A stretch of DNA of 64,000 nt from NCBI GenBank assembly GCA_035625025.1, contig DASPQJ010000015.1, positions 32,109-96,108 on the forward strand, given 5' to 3'. The notes below the pieces were generated by a model. The model was not told where the DNA came from. It was given only the letters and a program-made list of their open reading frames with translations, and did not search any database. Source of the stretch: Bog-793 sp035625025. Its GTDB lineage: Bacteria; Actinomycetota; Acidimicrobiia; Acidimicrobiales; Bog-793. The position numbers and the translations under genes are program-made. This document shows, piece by piece, positions 1-10,936 of the stretch (position 1 is the first letter of the stretch; every line of letters begins with the position of its first letter).

Positions 1-93
1 GAAGTGCGCGCCCTCGAAGCGAAGCTCAAGGCGCTGACCGAGCCGAGAAGCGAATCGGGCGGCGCCGAATCCGGCTCCAAGCCTTCACCGTAG
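1..93 (+). CDS. C-terminal end of an unidentified protein (partial)
   Basis: An open frame enters from the left edge in frame 1 and stops at TAG 91-93. About 30 residues are visible: a charged, probably helical stretch (EVRALEAKLKALTEP) followed by a Ser/Gly/Pro-rich tail. Nothing identifies the family. It is co-directional with the dnaJ-like gene 167 bp downstream, and that gap leaves room for a promoter. Confidence 0.4.
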   Translation, partial: EVRALEAKLKALTEPRSESGGAESGSKPSP

Positions 94-260
94 GACCCAC
101 ACGGCGTTGCCCGTGGCGCGCCCAATCGAAGCGTCCTTGGGGACGCGACCCAAGCGAGCCGGGGCGCCTGCCATGGTCGGGGAGGGTGCCGAAGACCTCG
201 CGCCGGGGCCGCATTGCACAGCGCCGTTTCATGCGCATCTTGGATAGCTGGACCCGCTGA

Positions 261-1346
261 ATGGAATTCCGCGACTACTACAAGCTCCTGGGCGTCGAGC
301 GCAACGCATCCGAGGCGGAAATCAAGAGCGCCTACCGGAAACTCGCGCGCAAGTATCATCCCGACGTCAACCCCGGCAACAAGACCGCCGAGGCCAGGTT
401 CAAGGAGATCAACGAGGCCTACCAGGTCCTGAGCGATCCCGAGAAGCGCAAGAAATACGATGAACTCGGCGCAGACTGGGAGCGCGGAATCTCCGAGGAG
501 GAGATGCGGCGCCGGTACGCGCAAGCGGCCGCAGGCGCGGCGGGCGGCGGGGCGCGCGGATTTGCAACCGGCGGCTTCAGCGACTTTTTCGAGCAGTTCT
601 TCGGCGGGCTGGGCGGCTTTCGCACGCGCGGCTTCGAGGAATACGGCTTTGCGGGAGAGCCGCAGCGAGCGCCCGATTTGAGGGCCGAGGTTCGAATCGC
701 GCTCATGGATGCGATCCGCGGCGCGAAGCGGCGGCTCGAACTGATGTCCGAGGATGAATGCGTCGCATGCGGCGGAACCGGCATGGTGGGCCGCGAGGAG
801 CGCCAGGGCAAGACCCGCGTAATCCGCTCGGCGCAACCGTGTCCGGCCTGCGGCGGTCGCGGATCGATCCCGTCGCCCCGCACGCTCGAGGTCACCATCC
901 CGGCCGGGGTGAGCGACGGCACGCATCTGCGCCTCAGAGGGCAGGGCGGGCGCGGCCCGCGCGCCGACTTAAACGGCGACCTCTACCTCACCATCCGCAT
1001 CGAGCCGCATCCGGTTTTCACGGTCGCCGGGCGGGACGTGCGATGCGTTCTGCCGGTGTGGGACTACGAGGCGTCGCTCGGCGCCGATGTCACCGCGCCG
1101 ACGCCGGAGGGCAAAATCTCGCTCAAGATTCCCGCGGGAAGCCAGAGCGGCCGCGTGATGCGGCTTAGGGGCCGCGGGCTGCCCGCGCGCGCCAAGGATC
1201 CTGCCGGCGATTTGCTCTATGAACTCAAGGTGCTCGCGCCGATCGATCTCACTTCTGATGAGCGGGCGCTGATGGAGCAGATCGCGCAGCGGCGACGCGC
1301 GCGCTCGGTGGCAGACCCGCGCGCCGAGTTGATGGCGAAGAGTTGA
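261..1346 (+). CDS. dnaJ: DnaJ-type co-chaperone with a reduced zinc-binding region
   Basis: Hsp40 co-chaperone that should stimulate a DnaK ATPase and deliver clients. The J domain is at residues 1-70 with HPD at 33-35. A G/F-rich linker at about 90-135 contains repeated FF/GGF. The C-terminal substrate-binding region follows (361 aa in total). Only two CxxCGGxG motifs are present (CVACGGTG near 168 and CPACGGRG near 194), whereas classical DnaJ has four. The protein is therefore intermediate between DnaJ and CbpA. The next gene, a small MerR/HspR-like regulator, starts 1 nt after the stop, a pairing seen for dnaK/dnaJ heat-shock repressors. Codon choice (many GCG and CGC) is like tilS and unlike genes after 4.2 kb. 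Confidence 0.9.
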   Translation: MEFRDYYKLLGVERNASEAEIKSAYRKLARKYHPDVNPGNKTAEARFKEINEAYQVLSDPEKRKKYDELGADWERGISEEEMRRRYAQAAAGAAGGGARGFATGGFSDFFEQFFGGLGGFRTRGFEEYGFAGEPQRAPDLRAEVRIALMDAIRGAKRRLELMSEDECVACGGTGMVGREERQGKTRVIRSAQPCPACGGRGSIPSPRTLEVTIPAGVSDGTHLRLRGQGGRGPRADLNGDLYLTIRIEPHPVFTVAGRDVRCVLPVWDYEASLGADVTAPTPEGKISLKIPAGSQSGRVMRLRGRGLPARAKDPAGDLLYELKVLAPIDLTSDERALMEQIAQRRRARSVADPRAELMAKS

Positions 1347-1347
1347 G

Positions 1348-1653
1348 ATGATGGCGCGGCGGACCACATCCCAGGCGCGGCCCCGGCGCTCATCCCCTGT
1401 CCGCGCGGCGTTTCTGAGCCGCGCAGTCTTGTGCGACCTCGGTGGAATCAGCGAGCGGCAGTTGGCGGTGTGGGAGTTCGAGGAGTTGCTCGCTCCCGCG
1501 CGCGTGATCGACGTCGGCGGACGGCGCGAGCCGCTCTACAATCGCGAGACGCTCCGGCGCATCCGCGTGATCCGCACGCTCGCCGAGGAACTCGACGTGA
1601 ACCTCCCCGGCATCGGGATCATCCTCCATCTGCTCGACCAACTGGGGCGCTGA
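1348..1653 (+). CDS. MerR-family regulator, HspR-like
   Basis: A 101-residue protein with a MerR-type winged helix: a helix-turn-helix around residues 28-50 (VLCDLGGISERQLAVWE) and a YNRE-tLRRIRVIRTL segment at about 66-80. HspR-type MerR proteins act with DnaK as autoregulatory repressors of heat-shock operons. It begins 1 nt after the dnaJ-like stop, so the two are almost certainly co-transcribed, which supports a heat-shock role. No metal-binding cysteine cluster is present. Function in stress control is inferred from family and position. Confidence 0.75.
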   Translation: MMARRTTSQARPRRSSPVRAAFLSRAVLCDLGGISERQLAVWEFEELLAPARVIDVGGRREPLYNRETLRRIRVIRTLAEELDVNLPGIGIILHLLDQLGR

Positions 1654-1776
1654 GCGCGGCCCAATTCCGCATGGCGGCCGGCGTCATTCACGATGGCGCA
1701 GGAGCTATACTATTGGGGCCATTCGCATCGATTCGGCTCCGCTGCGGGGCCGGGCCGTCGCGGATGATTGTGACTG

Positions 1777-3177
1777 ATGATGCCTCGTGACGAGCGAAAT
1801 ATCGTACCCTCTGCGGTCGCGGGCGCGCTCGCGCGCATCGGGGTCGCACGGGACGAGCTGATCCTGGTTGCGCTTTCGGGCGGGCCGGACTCGGTCGCGC
1901 TCCTGCACGCTTTGCTCGATGCGCGCGAGCGATTCGGCTATCGCATCGCGGCGGCGCATCTCAATCATGCGCTGCGCGGCGCGGAATCCGATCGCGACGA
2001 GGCGTTCGTCCGCGCGCTTTGCGCCAGAGTGGGGATCGAGCTTACCGTCGAGCGCGCGGCCGGACTCGACGCTCACACTGCGAATCTTGAAGAACGCGCG
2101 CGAGAGGCGCGCCACGAGTTCCTCGGCCGCATCGCCGATCGAATCGGCGCAGCGCACATCGCGCTCGCCCATCATGCGGGCGACCAGGCCGAGACGGTCA
2201 TCATGCGGATGCTCCGCGGTGCGGGTGTCGCGGGAATCGGCGCGATGGCCGAGTCAGGGCCGGGACGGCTGATTCGCCCGATGCTCACCGTCGGGCGCTC
2301 CGCGATCCTCAGTTATCTCGAAGCGATCGGCGCCGGCTTCGTCGAGGACACGAGCAACGCGTCGATGGCGCCGCTTCGAAATCGAATCCGCCACGAGTTG
2401 CTCCCGATGCTGGAGCGCGAGTACGCCCCCGGCGCGGGGCGGCGGCTTGCGGCGCTCGCCGCCGAGATGCGCGCGGTCGATGAGTTCGTCGAGCGGGAGG
2501 CCGAGCGCGAGCTTGCCGCGATGCGGCACGCCGGCGGCGGATTCGTGCTTGACCGGTTTGCGGCGCTCGACCCCGCATTGCGCGGGCCGGTGGTGCGCGC
2601 ACTGCTTCGCAATTCGACGGGCGATCTCCGCCGAATCGGCCGCGCGCACGTGGATGCGGTGGTGCGGCTCGTCCTCGACGGACCACCCAATGGCGAAGTC
2701 GTCCTGCCCGGTGGATGGCGCGCGCGGCGAGAATACGGCCGTCTCCGTATCGAACGCATCGCGCGCACGGCTCAGCCAAAATTCGAAGTCCCGCTCGCTC
2801 TCGATGGTACGACCGAGGTTCGCGGCTGCGGCTTCGCTTTCGATGCGCGCCTTATCTCCGCGCCCGATGCGCCGATGCCGCCGGATGACCGCCGCGCCCT
2901 GTTCGACGCGGGCGCGATTGGCGGCATGAGCCTGGTCGTGCGCAACTTCATCGCGGGCGACCGCATCGAGCCGCTCGGTCTGGGCGCATCGCGCAAGGTA
3001 AAAGAGGTGTTCATCGACCGCAAGGTGCCGCGCCGCCGCCGCGCCTCCTGGCCGGTCGTGACGCTCGCCGACGAGGTCGTGTGGCTTCCGGGGCTCGCGC
3101 GCGGCGTGCGAGCGCTGGTGACCCCGGCGACCCGGGTCGTGCTCAGAGTCGAGGCGCGCGGCCCATGGGAATTGTGA
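1777..3177 (+). CDS. tilS: tRNA(Ile)-lysidine synthase
   Basis: Modifies C34 of the CAU-anticodon tRNA-Ile to lysidine using ATP and lysine, giving AUA decoding. The PP-loop motif SGGPDS is at residues 34-39. HHAGDQAETVIMRMLRGAG (about 131-149) is the next conserved block of the N-type ATPase domain. A C-terminal TilS_C-like region carries RNFIAGDRIEPLG and the KVKEVFIDRKVPRRRR block. Length is 466 aa, normal for the family. The start is the ATG pair at 1777. It lies directly upstream of ftsH; tilS-ftsH adjacency is widespread in bacteria. Confidence 0.93.
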   Translation: MMPRDERNIVPSAVAGALARIGVARDELILVALSGGPDSVALLHALLDARERFGYRIAAAHLNHALRGAESDRDEAFVRALCARVGIELTVERAAGLDAHTANLEERAREARHEFLGRIADRIGAAHIALAHHAGDQAETVIMRMLRGAGVAGIGAMAESGPGRLIRPMLTVGRSAILSYLEAIGAGFVEDTSNASMAPLRNRIRHELLPMLEREYAPGAGRRLAALAAEMRAVDEFVEREAERELAAMRHAGGGFVLDRFAALDPALRGPVVRALLRNSTGDLRRIGRAHVDAVVRLVLDGPPNGEVVLPGGWRARREYGRLRIERIARTAQPKFEVPLALDGTTEVRGCGFAFDARLISAPDAPMPPDDRRALFDAGAIGGMSLVVRNFIAGDRIEPLGLGASRKVKEVFIDRKVPRRRRASWPVVTLADEVVWLPGLARGVRALVTPATRVVLRVEARGPWEL

Positions 3178-3225
3178 ACCGCTCGTTGCTTGGTCATAAA
3201 CCGGCGTGGTACCTTTTAAGCAGGG

Positions 3226-5196
<1,971 letters not shown>

Positions 5197-6634
5197 AGCT
5201 CCTCCCCTGCGACGACGGCGACGTCGGCCGTGACCCGGAGCGCCAGGCGACCCGCGGCCGCCGGAAGATCGGCGAGGTCAACAAGGACCGAACCGTCGGC
5301 GGGGAGGCGCAAGGGCCCGAGACCGGCGAGAGTTCCCTTGAGCGGCCGGATCCATACCGTCGCGGGATGCGCCGTGAAGTTCGCCACGGTCACGAACTCG
5401 GAGACCCGCGGGTCGCTCTGCCCGCCGATGAGCACCCAGTCGTCGGCGGGGGCAGTGACCCCCGACGTGATCGTGAACCCAACGGGCAGCGCCGGAAGAA
5501 GGAACAGGGAACGGCGTCGGCGCTGGGCGGCGTTCTTGGCCCGCGGGGCAGTCGTCTTGAGAGCGGACCCGACGAGGACCTCGCGGGCCGCCACGATCGG
5601 CGCGTCATTGAGCGAGGTGACCACTGCCCAGCGCACCGCGGTCACAGACTCGTCTCCCGCGGGCACGTAGCGCGTCGTCGCGCCGGGGGCGAGCGCCAGC
5701 GTGATCTCGCCGATCCCGTTCGGCCCACCGAGGCGGATCTCGACGTCGGCCGGGCGTTTCCCGGGGTCCATGAGGTCGAACGCCTGCGACGCCGAGGCGC
5801 CACCCGACGTGGGCGCGAAGAACCACCGGGTCGAGGGCCGCGTGGCCGAGCCCTGGAGCGCGCTGAGCGCGACGCCGCGGTTCTCCACGGTGTCGCTCGC
5901 CCCGACGACGATCCCACCGCCCGACGAGCGCACCGTCGCCGAGACGAACCGACGGAACGGCAGCGAGTGGGCGGCGAAAAGGACGACGACGTGGCCGGCC
6001 GCGACGAGCACCCCCTGGAAGGCGGGGGGCGATTCCGGTCCGAGCGGCGTCGCGAAGGACACGTTGGCGACGGCGGGAGTCGAGCCCGGGTTGTAGAGCG
6101 AAATGGCGAGGTTGTTGCGCGCCGCCGTGCTCCCGACCGCGAGGTACTGGGTCGACGCCGCCTGTCGGGCGCACGGCGCGGCGTCCGGACCGAGGGCCCC
6201 CTGGACGAGCTCGACGACCGAGAAGCCGTTGCCGTCGACGACGACCCGTACCGCGGCGACGGACGTGCCGTGAACGTGCGATAAGCCAACGACCGACTCG
6301 TGGTCGGCCGGAACGGCGACCTTCTCGGTTGACCCGGCACCCGAAGCGAGAACTATCGTCACCTCGGCCGTGGCTGGGCGAGGCCCACGGTTGGCGATTG
6401 CGATCGACGACGCCTCGTGCGGCACCCCGACCGGCAATGGACCGGCGCAGAACCACGCCGTCGAGTGCGCCCCCGGCAGACCGTCCGTTTCGGCCGCGAG
6501 CGATCCAGAGGCCGGATGACCCGTCGCGGGGCGGATGAGCACGCTGGCGGCGCCGGCGAGCACGAGCGCGGCGAGCACGGCCACGACGACCGGCAGACGA
6601 CGCGGCTCGCCCGGCACGGCACCGTTCGTGACCG

Positions 6635-9577
6635 TCACGACTCCGCTCCGGCTCGTTCGGGATCCCGGGTTGCGCCGGGCGCCCCGCCGCCGGTCCCCGC
6701 GCCCCGCTCCCGCCGGCGGCGACGGCGCCGGTGGACCGCGACCACCGCGGCGGCCAGCCAGCCACCAAGCGCCGCCACGACGCCGAGGGACCGCAACGGC
6801 GCCGGCGTCGCGCCGCCCGGAGGGGCGAACGCCTCGTCGGCGGAGGCTCGCCAGTCCACGTTCTCAAACAGATACGTCCCCCCCTCGCTCGGCAGCTCCC
6901 GCAGGTCCTGCTGGTTTGCCAACGCGGCGATGAGGCCCGACGGCGGAGGCGCCGGTGTCGCGGTCTGGACGCCCGTCAGCACCGGCGCGAACGCCGTCGG
7001 GATGATGACAAGAAAGACCCCGCCCGCGCTGAGGAGCCTTCCGAGCTCGACCGTGTGCCCGAGCTCCGCGTCGGAGACCGCCGCGGTGAGCATCGCCCCG
7101 ACGCCGGGGTTGGCGTTGGGCCACAGTGCCGTGGCATCCGGCAGGCCGGTCAGCGTGAGCGCCGCCTCGAGGCCCGGACGAATCTGCCATCCCTTGAGCG
7201 GCAGGGCGAGCGGCGCGCCCAGCCAGAGCTCGCGGGCAACGACCACGGTGCCGTTCCTTCCGACGCTCGCCGCCAGCACCGAGTCATAGCCGATCTCGGG
7301 AAGATTCCACCGACCGCCCCAGGCTTCGGCGAGCACCGGCAACAAGCCGGCCAGGGCGACGACGGCAAAAACCATCGTCGCGAGCTGACGCCAGCCGAGT
7401 CGCGAGCCCGACACCTCGCGCGTCATCGACGCGACCCCGAGCCCGACGAGCACCGCGACGCACGACGCCGCCGGCGCGACAAGTTCACGATCCGCGCCGC
7501 CCCCCGCGCCGAGCCAGCCCTCCCCCGCGACCCAGGCGAACGCGAAAGTCGCCAGCGCAACACCCCACCACCGCACGCCCCAGGCGAAGCGATCGGCACG
7601 GGCGACCACGAGGACGAAGAGCGCCGCCGCCACGAACGCGTAGCTGAGAGGACCGCGACCGATCGGACCGAGGTCGAAACGCAGCAACGCCGCGACGTTC
7701 GGCACCCCCGAGCCCGTCGTCGCGACGCCGGCGACGACGCTCCAGCGGGCGCCCGACTGGAAGAAGGTGACCGACCACGGGAAGCAGAGCACGAAGGCGA
7801 CGACGACCGATCCGGCCGCGACGACGAGGCCGCGCAGCGAGCGCCGGCCCGGCGTCATCCCACCGAGCGCGAACGAGACGCCGACGATTGCGACCGCGGC
7901 GACGAGCAGGACGAGGACCGCCGCCGGAGCGAACGACGCGATGAGAGCGACGAGCACGCCGAGACTGAGGCACTCCTCGACCGTACGACGCGACCGGATC
8001 GGGACCGGCTCCGCGCCGAAGGGCGGCAGCGTCGTCGCCCGGCCGAGCCGGGAGAGCATCCAGGGCATCCCCCCGTAGACGACGAGGGCCTGGAGATCCC
8101 CGCGAGCGAGGTCGTTCCAGACGAGCGGCAGGAACAGGTAGGTCACCCCGGCGGCGAACGAGGCGGACCGCGGGCCGAGCGGGCGGACTAGACGCACGAC
8201 GCCGAACACGCCGGCGACGACCGCGAGGACCATCCCGACCTTCAAGACGACCCCCATCGAACCGGCGGCGACGAGACCGGCGAGCCCGAGGATCGCGAAC
8301 GCCGGCGAGACCGGACCCACCGGCTGGGTCCCCCGATCCGTCGTCCCACCGAGGTAGGTGGCGATGAGGTGGAAAGGCTCCGGAATCGGCAGGTAGCCGC
8401 CGACGAGCGGCAGGTGGCCGGTGAGCAACAAGCGCGACCCGCACACGGCGACGAAACCGGCGAGGAGAGCGCAGACGGTCATCCAACGCGGGCGGCGGCG
8501 GCCAGCGACGACGTCGCGGGCCCGCTGTTCCCTGTCGCCGTGACGGCCGGTCCAGCGCAGGACCAGTGCCTCGAGGCGGACCCGCGCCGCCCGCAGGAAA
8601 CGAAAGGATCGGCGCGCGGCGAGACGGAGCACGACCCGGTCAGGCACCCGACGGGTCGCGCCGACGGCCGCCCGGGCACCGCTGAGGTCCCGCGCCGGGG
8701 CGAGGTTCCAACGCCAGGCGTCGATGACCTCGCGGGCGCGGCGACTCCGGCCGATCAGCGCGAAGTACACGACTTCGAGGACGCTCAGGCAGGCGAACTG
8801 AATCATGATTCCCGTCCGCCGGGTCGGACCGTAGTTCTTCAGGGTCGCGCGCAGCATGTGGCGCCACTGCAGGGCCCGGGCCTCCGGCAACGGTCGGCGG
8901 CGCCCCGCGGTCGCCTCGAGGTGACGGACGGTCGCGAGCGGGGTCACCATGACGCGAGCGCCGGCGATCCGGGCCCGCCAGGAGAGGTCGATGTCCTCGC
9001 CGAGCATCGAGATCTGCGGGTCGAATCCACCGATGGCGACGAACAGGTCGGCCCGTACGAGCATGCATCCGCCCGGAACCGCGAAGACCTCGCGCGGTTC
9101 GTCGTGCTGGGCCTGGTCGAATTCTCGGCGCTCGACCCGACGCACCGGTGCCCCAAAGCGGTCCATGCTGAGTCCGAGCTGCAGGATGCGGTCCGGCTCC
9201 GCCGCGTCGACGAGCTTCGGACCGACGATCCCGGCGTTAGAGCGGATCGCCTCCTCGACCATCGCTCGGACGGCGTCGGGATCGAGGACGACGTCGTCGT
9301 GGCAGAAAAGGAAGTACGTCGCGCCCTCGACCACCTCGAGCACGGCATTGGCACTCGGCCCGAAACCGTGGTTCTCCTCGAGCCGGGTGATGTAGAAGCC
9401 GGGCGCGACCGCCGCGACGCGCGCCGCGAGCGGTTCGGTGCTGGCCGCGTCGACGACGAGCGTCGTCAGGTTCGCGTAGTCCTGCGCCACGAGCGCGGCG
9501 AGACACCTCTCGAACCACGGTCCGGAATCGGAGGCTACGAGGACGGCGACCACCGGTGGCGCGTGATCCTCCGGCAT
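6635..9577 (-). CDS. Glycosyltransferase family 2 fused to a large polytopic membrane region
   Basis: The N-terminal ~300 residues are a GT-A family 2 domain: VLVASDSG, the acidic CHDDVVLDP motif that binds the metal/nucleotide-sugar, PGGCMLVRADLF and the GEDIDLSWRA block. The rest (~680 aa) holds many hydrophobic segments typical of membrane GTs that extend or export envelope glycans, ending in a short Arg-rich cytoplasmic tail. Acceptor and sugar are unknown. I chose ATG 9577 (about 980 aa) because the reading frame back to 9661 adds a Pro/Arg-rich lead with no clear homology; GTG 9589 is an alternative. It is followed by DUF5719 with a 4-nt overlap and preceded by a 418-bp gap containing a perfect palindrome. 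Confidence 0.85.
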   Translation of the reverse strand: MPEDHAPPVVAVLVASDSGPWFERCLAALVAQDYANLTTLVVDAASTEPLAARVAAVAPGFYITRLEENHGFGPSANAVLEVVEGATYFLFCHDDVVLDPDAVRAMVEEAIRSNAGIVGPKLVDAAEPDRILQLGLSMDRFGAPVRRVERREFDQAQHDEPREVFAVPGGCMLVRADLFVAIGGFDPQISMLGEDIDLSWRARIAGARVMVTPLATVRHLEATAGRRRPLPEARALQWRHMLRATLKNYGPTRRTGIMIQFACLSVLEVVYFALIGRSRRAREVIDAWRWNLAPARDLSGARAAVGATRRVPDRVVLRLAARRSFRFLRAARVRLEALVLRWTGRHGDREQRARDVVAGRRRPRWMTVCALLAGFVAVCGSRLLLTGHLPLVGGYLPIPEPFHLIATYLGGTTDRGTQPVGPVSPAFAILGLAGLVAAGSMGVVLKVGMVLAVVAGVFGVVRLVRPLGPRSASFAAGVTYLFLPLVWNDLARGDLQALVVYGGMPWMLSRLGRATTLPPFGAEPVPIRSRRTVEECLSLGVLVALIASFAPAAVLVLLVAAVAIVGVSFALGGMTPGRRSLRGLVVAAGSVVVAFVLCFPWSVTFFQSGARWSVVAGVATTGSGVPNVAALLRFDLGPIGRGPLSYAFVAAALFVLVVARADRFAWGVRWWGVALATFAFAWVAGEGWLGAGGGADRELVAPAASCVAVLVGLGVASMTREVSGSRLGWRQLATMVFAVVALAGLLPVLAEAWGGRWNLPEIGYDSVLAASVGRNGTVVVARELWLGAPLALPLKGWQIRPGLEAALTLTGLPDATALWPNANPGVGAMLTAAVSDAELGHTVELGRLLSAGGVFLVIIPTAFAPVLTGVQTATPAPPPSGLIAALANQQDLRELPSEGGTYLFENVDWRASADEAFAPPGGATPAPLRSLGVVAALGGWLAAAVVAVHRRRRRRRERGAGTGGGAPGATRDPERAGAES

Positions 9578-9995
9578 CGGGCATTTCACGCTAGCCGGGG
9601 TGACACCGTCACGCTGGACCGTCGCTGAGCCGGCTCGAGGAGACCACTGGACAAGACCCACTTGGGCGTCATCGAGCCGTCGGGTCTCTTCGGGTCCTCG
9701 GGGGACTGTCGGATCGCGCCGCGATCCGACAGTCCCCCGAGGACCTGGCGCACCATCACCGAGCAGATGACGCCGGCGAACGGAGAAACGACCCTTCCCG
9801 GAAGGGAGGAGACCGGAGAAGTCCTGTCACGGAGAGCTCGCGGCACTGCTCGGCGGGAAAGGCCGGCCCGAGTCGTCCGGGACGAGCCGGCAGAAGGCCG
9901 CCGCCCCGAGGAGCTGGCGACCTCGGTTCGATTTCTGCCCCCTGACCCCATCGCGGCGGGTGAAGGCAAGCCGCGCGCATCCTCAGATGCTTCGT
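9578..9995. other. Gene-poor spacer with two inverted repeats
   Basis: This 418-bp stretch lies between the Rmd-like gene and the large GT2 gene, both on the minus strand. It contains the 53-bp palindrome (9693-9745) and a second perfect 15-bp inverted repeat, CCCTTCC-C-GGAAGGG, at 9792-9806. Just past the upstream stop there is a small GCATC/GATGC hairpin. I see no convincing gene and no riboswitch I can name. It is the only large gap in the operon and may carry an internal promoter for the last two genes. Confidence 0.6.
9693..9745. repeat. Perfect 53-bp palindrome (26-bp arms, 1-nt centre)
   Basis: Left arm 9693-9718 begins GGTCCTCGGGGGACTGTCGG; the right arm 9720-9745 is its exact reverse complement, with a single C at 9719. 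It lies 116 bp upstream of the chosen start of the large GT2 gene and 250 bp downstream of the Rmd-like stop. It has no T-run, so it is not a standard intrinsic terminator, though it could stop or stabilise RNA. It could also be a protein-binding site. Confidence 0.9.
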
Positions 9996-10892
9996 TCAGA
10001 GTCTCTCGACGCGCTCCCGCCAGGCCGCGAGCACGTCGACGAGCGTCTCACCCAAAGGAATCTCCGGCTTCCAACCGGAGAGCGCGGCGAACCGACGCCC
10101 GTCCCCGACGAGGACCGGCAGGTCGACGGGTCGGACGAGCGCCGGGTCCTCGACCGGCGTGACCGGGCCCGCGGCGAGGGCGATGATCTGTTCGAGCACG
10201 GCTGAGATCGACACCGCCCGGCCCGAGCAGACGTTGTAGACATCGCCGGCGACGCCGAGCTCGGCGAGGAGCCGGTAGGCCCGGACGACGTCGCGCACGT
10301 CGGTGAAGTCCCGCGCCGGAGTGAGGTTGCCGACACGCACCTCACGCGAGCCGGCCCGTTCCGCTTCGACCACTCGTCGGGCGAGGGCCGAGACGACGAA
10401 GGAATCGGCCTGGCCGGGCCCGACATGATTGAACGGCCGGACCCGCACGACCTCGAGTCCTCGGCCGAGGAAAGCCTGGAGCCCGAGGTACTCCGCCGCG
10501 ACCTTGCTCGCGGCGTACGGCGTCACCGGCCGCAGGGGTGCGTCCTCGTCCACGGGAGCGTTCCCGGCGAGCCCGTAGACCTCGGCCGAACTGACGAGGA
10601 GGACCCGCGGTCGGGGCGCGAGCTTCCTTGCCACCTCGAGGAGGACGAGCGTGCCGAGCGCGTTCACCCGGAAGGTCTCGGCGGGCGCCTCCCAGGAACG
10701 CCCGACGTGCGTCAGACCGGCGAGGTGGTAGATGACGTCCGGTCGCGCCCGCGAGGCCTCGCGCGCGACGACCTCCTCGTCGGCGATGTCGAACTCGTCG
10801 CGCAGGGGGTAGACCTCGTCGCCACAGGCCTCAAGGTGACGGGTGAGCCACGTCCCGACGAAACCGGATGCCCCGGTGACGAACGTCCGCAC
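9996..10892 (-). CDS. NAD(P)-dependent SDR, GDP-4-keto-6-deoxymannose reductase-like
   Basis: Extended short-chain dehydrogenase/reductase of 298 aa. TGASGFVG at residues 6-13 binds the dinucleotide, and YAASK is the catalytic Tyr-Lys pair. FNHVGPGQ and the VGNLTPARDFTDVRDV block resemble Rmd, which reduces GDP-4-keto-6-deoxy-D-mannose to GDP-D-rhamnose. A GDP-mannose 4,6-dehydratase (gmd), which would supply the substrate, is about 52 kb away in this window. A UDP- or dTDP-sugar epimerase is the alternative. It sits 44 nt downstream of a GT4 gene in the glycan operon. Confidence 0.8.
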   Translation of the reverse strand: MRTFVTGASGFVGTWLTRHLEACGDEVYPLRDEFDIADEEVVAREASRARPDVIYHLAGLTHVGRSWEAPAETFRVNALGTLVLLEVARKLAPRPRVLLVSSAEVYGLAGNAPVDEDAPLRPVTPYAASKVAAEYLGLQAFLGRGLEVVRVRPFNHVGPGQADSFVVSALARRVVEAERAGSREVRVGNLTPARDFTDVRDVVRAYRLLAELGVAGDVYNVCSGRAVSISAVLEQIIALAAGPVTPVEDPALVRPVDLPVLVGDGRRFAALSGWKPEIPLGETLVDVLAAWRERVERL

Positions 10893-10936
10893 CGCGCCTC
10901 CCTCCTGAACGCCACGCTAATTCCTGCCGATCCGGC

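Noticed and set aside
9746..9995. A riboswitch (for example c-di-AMP type) in the operon spacer
   Set aside because: Two small hairpins are present, but none of the conserved core sequence that I know.
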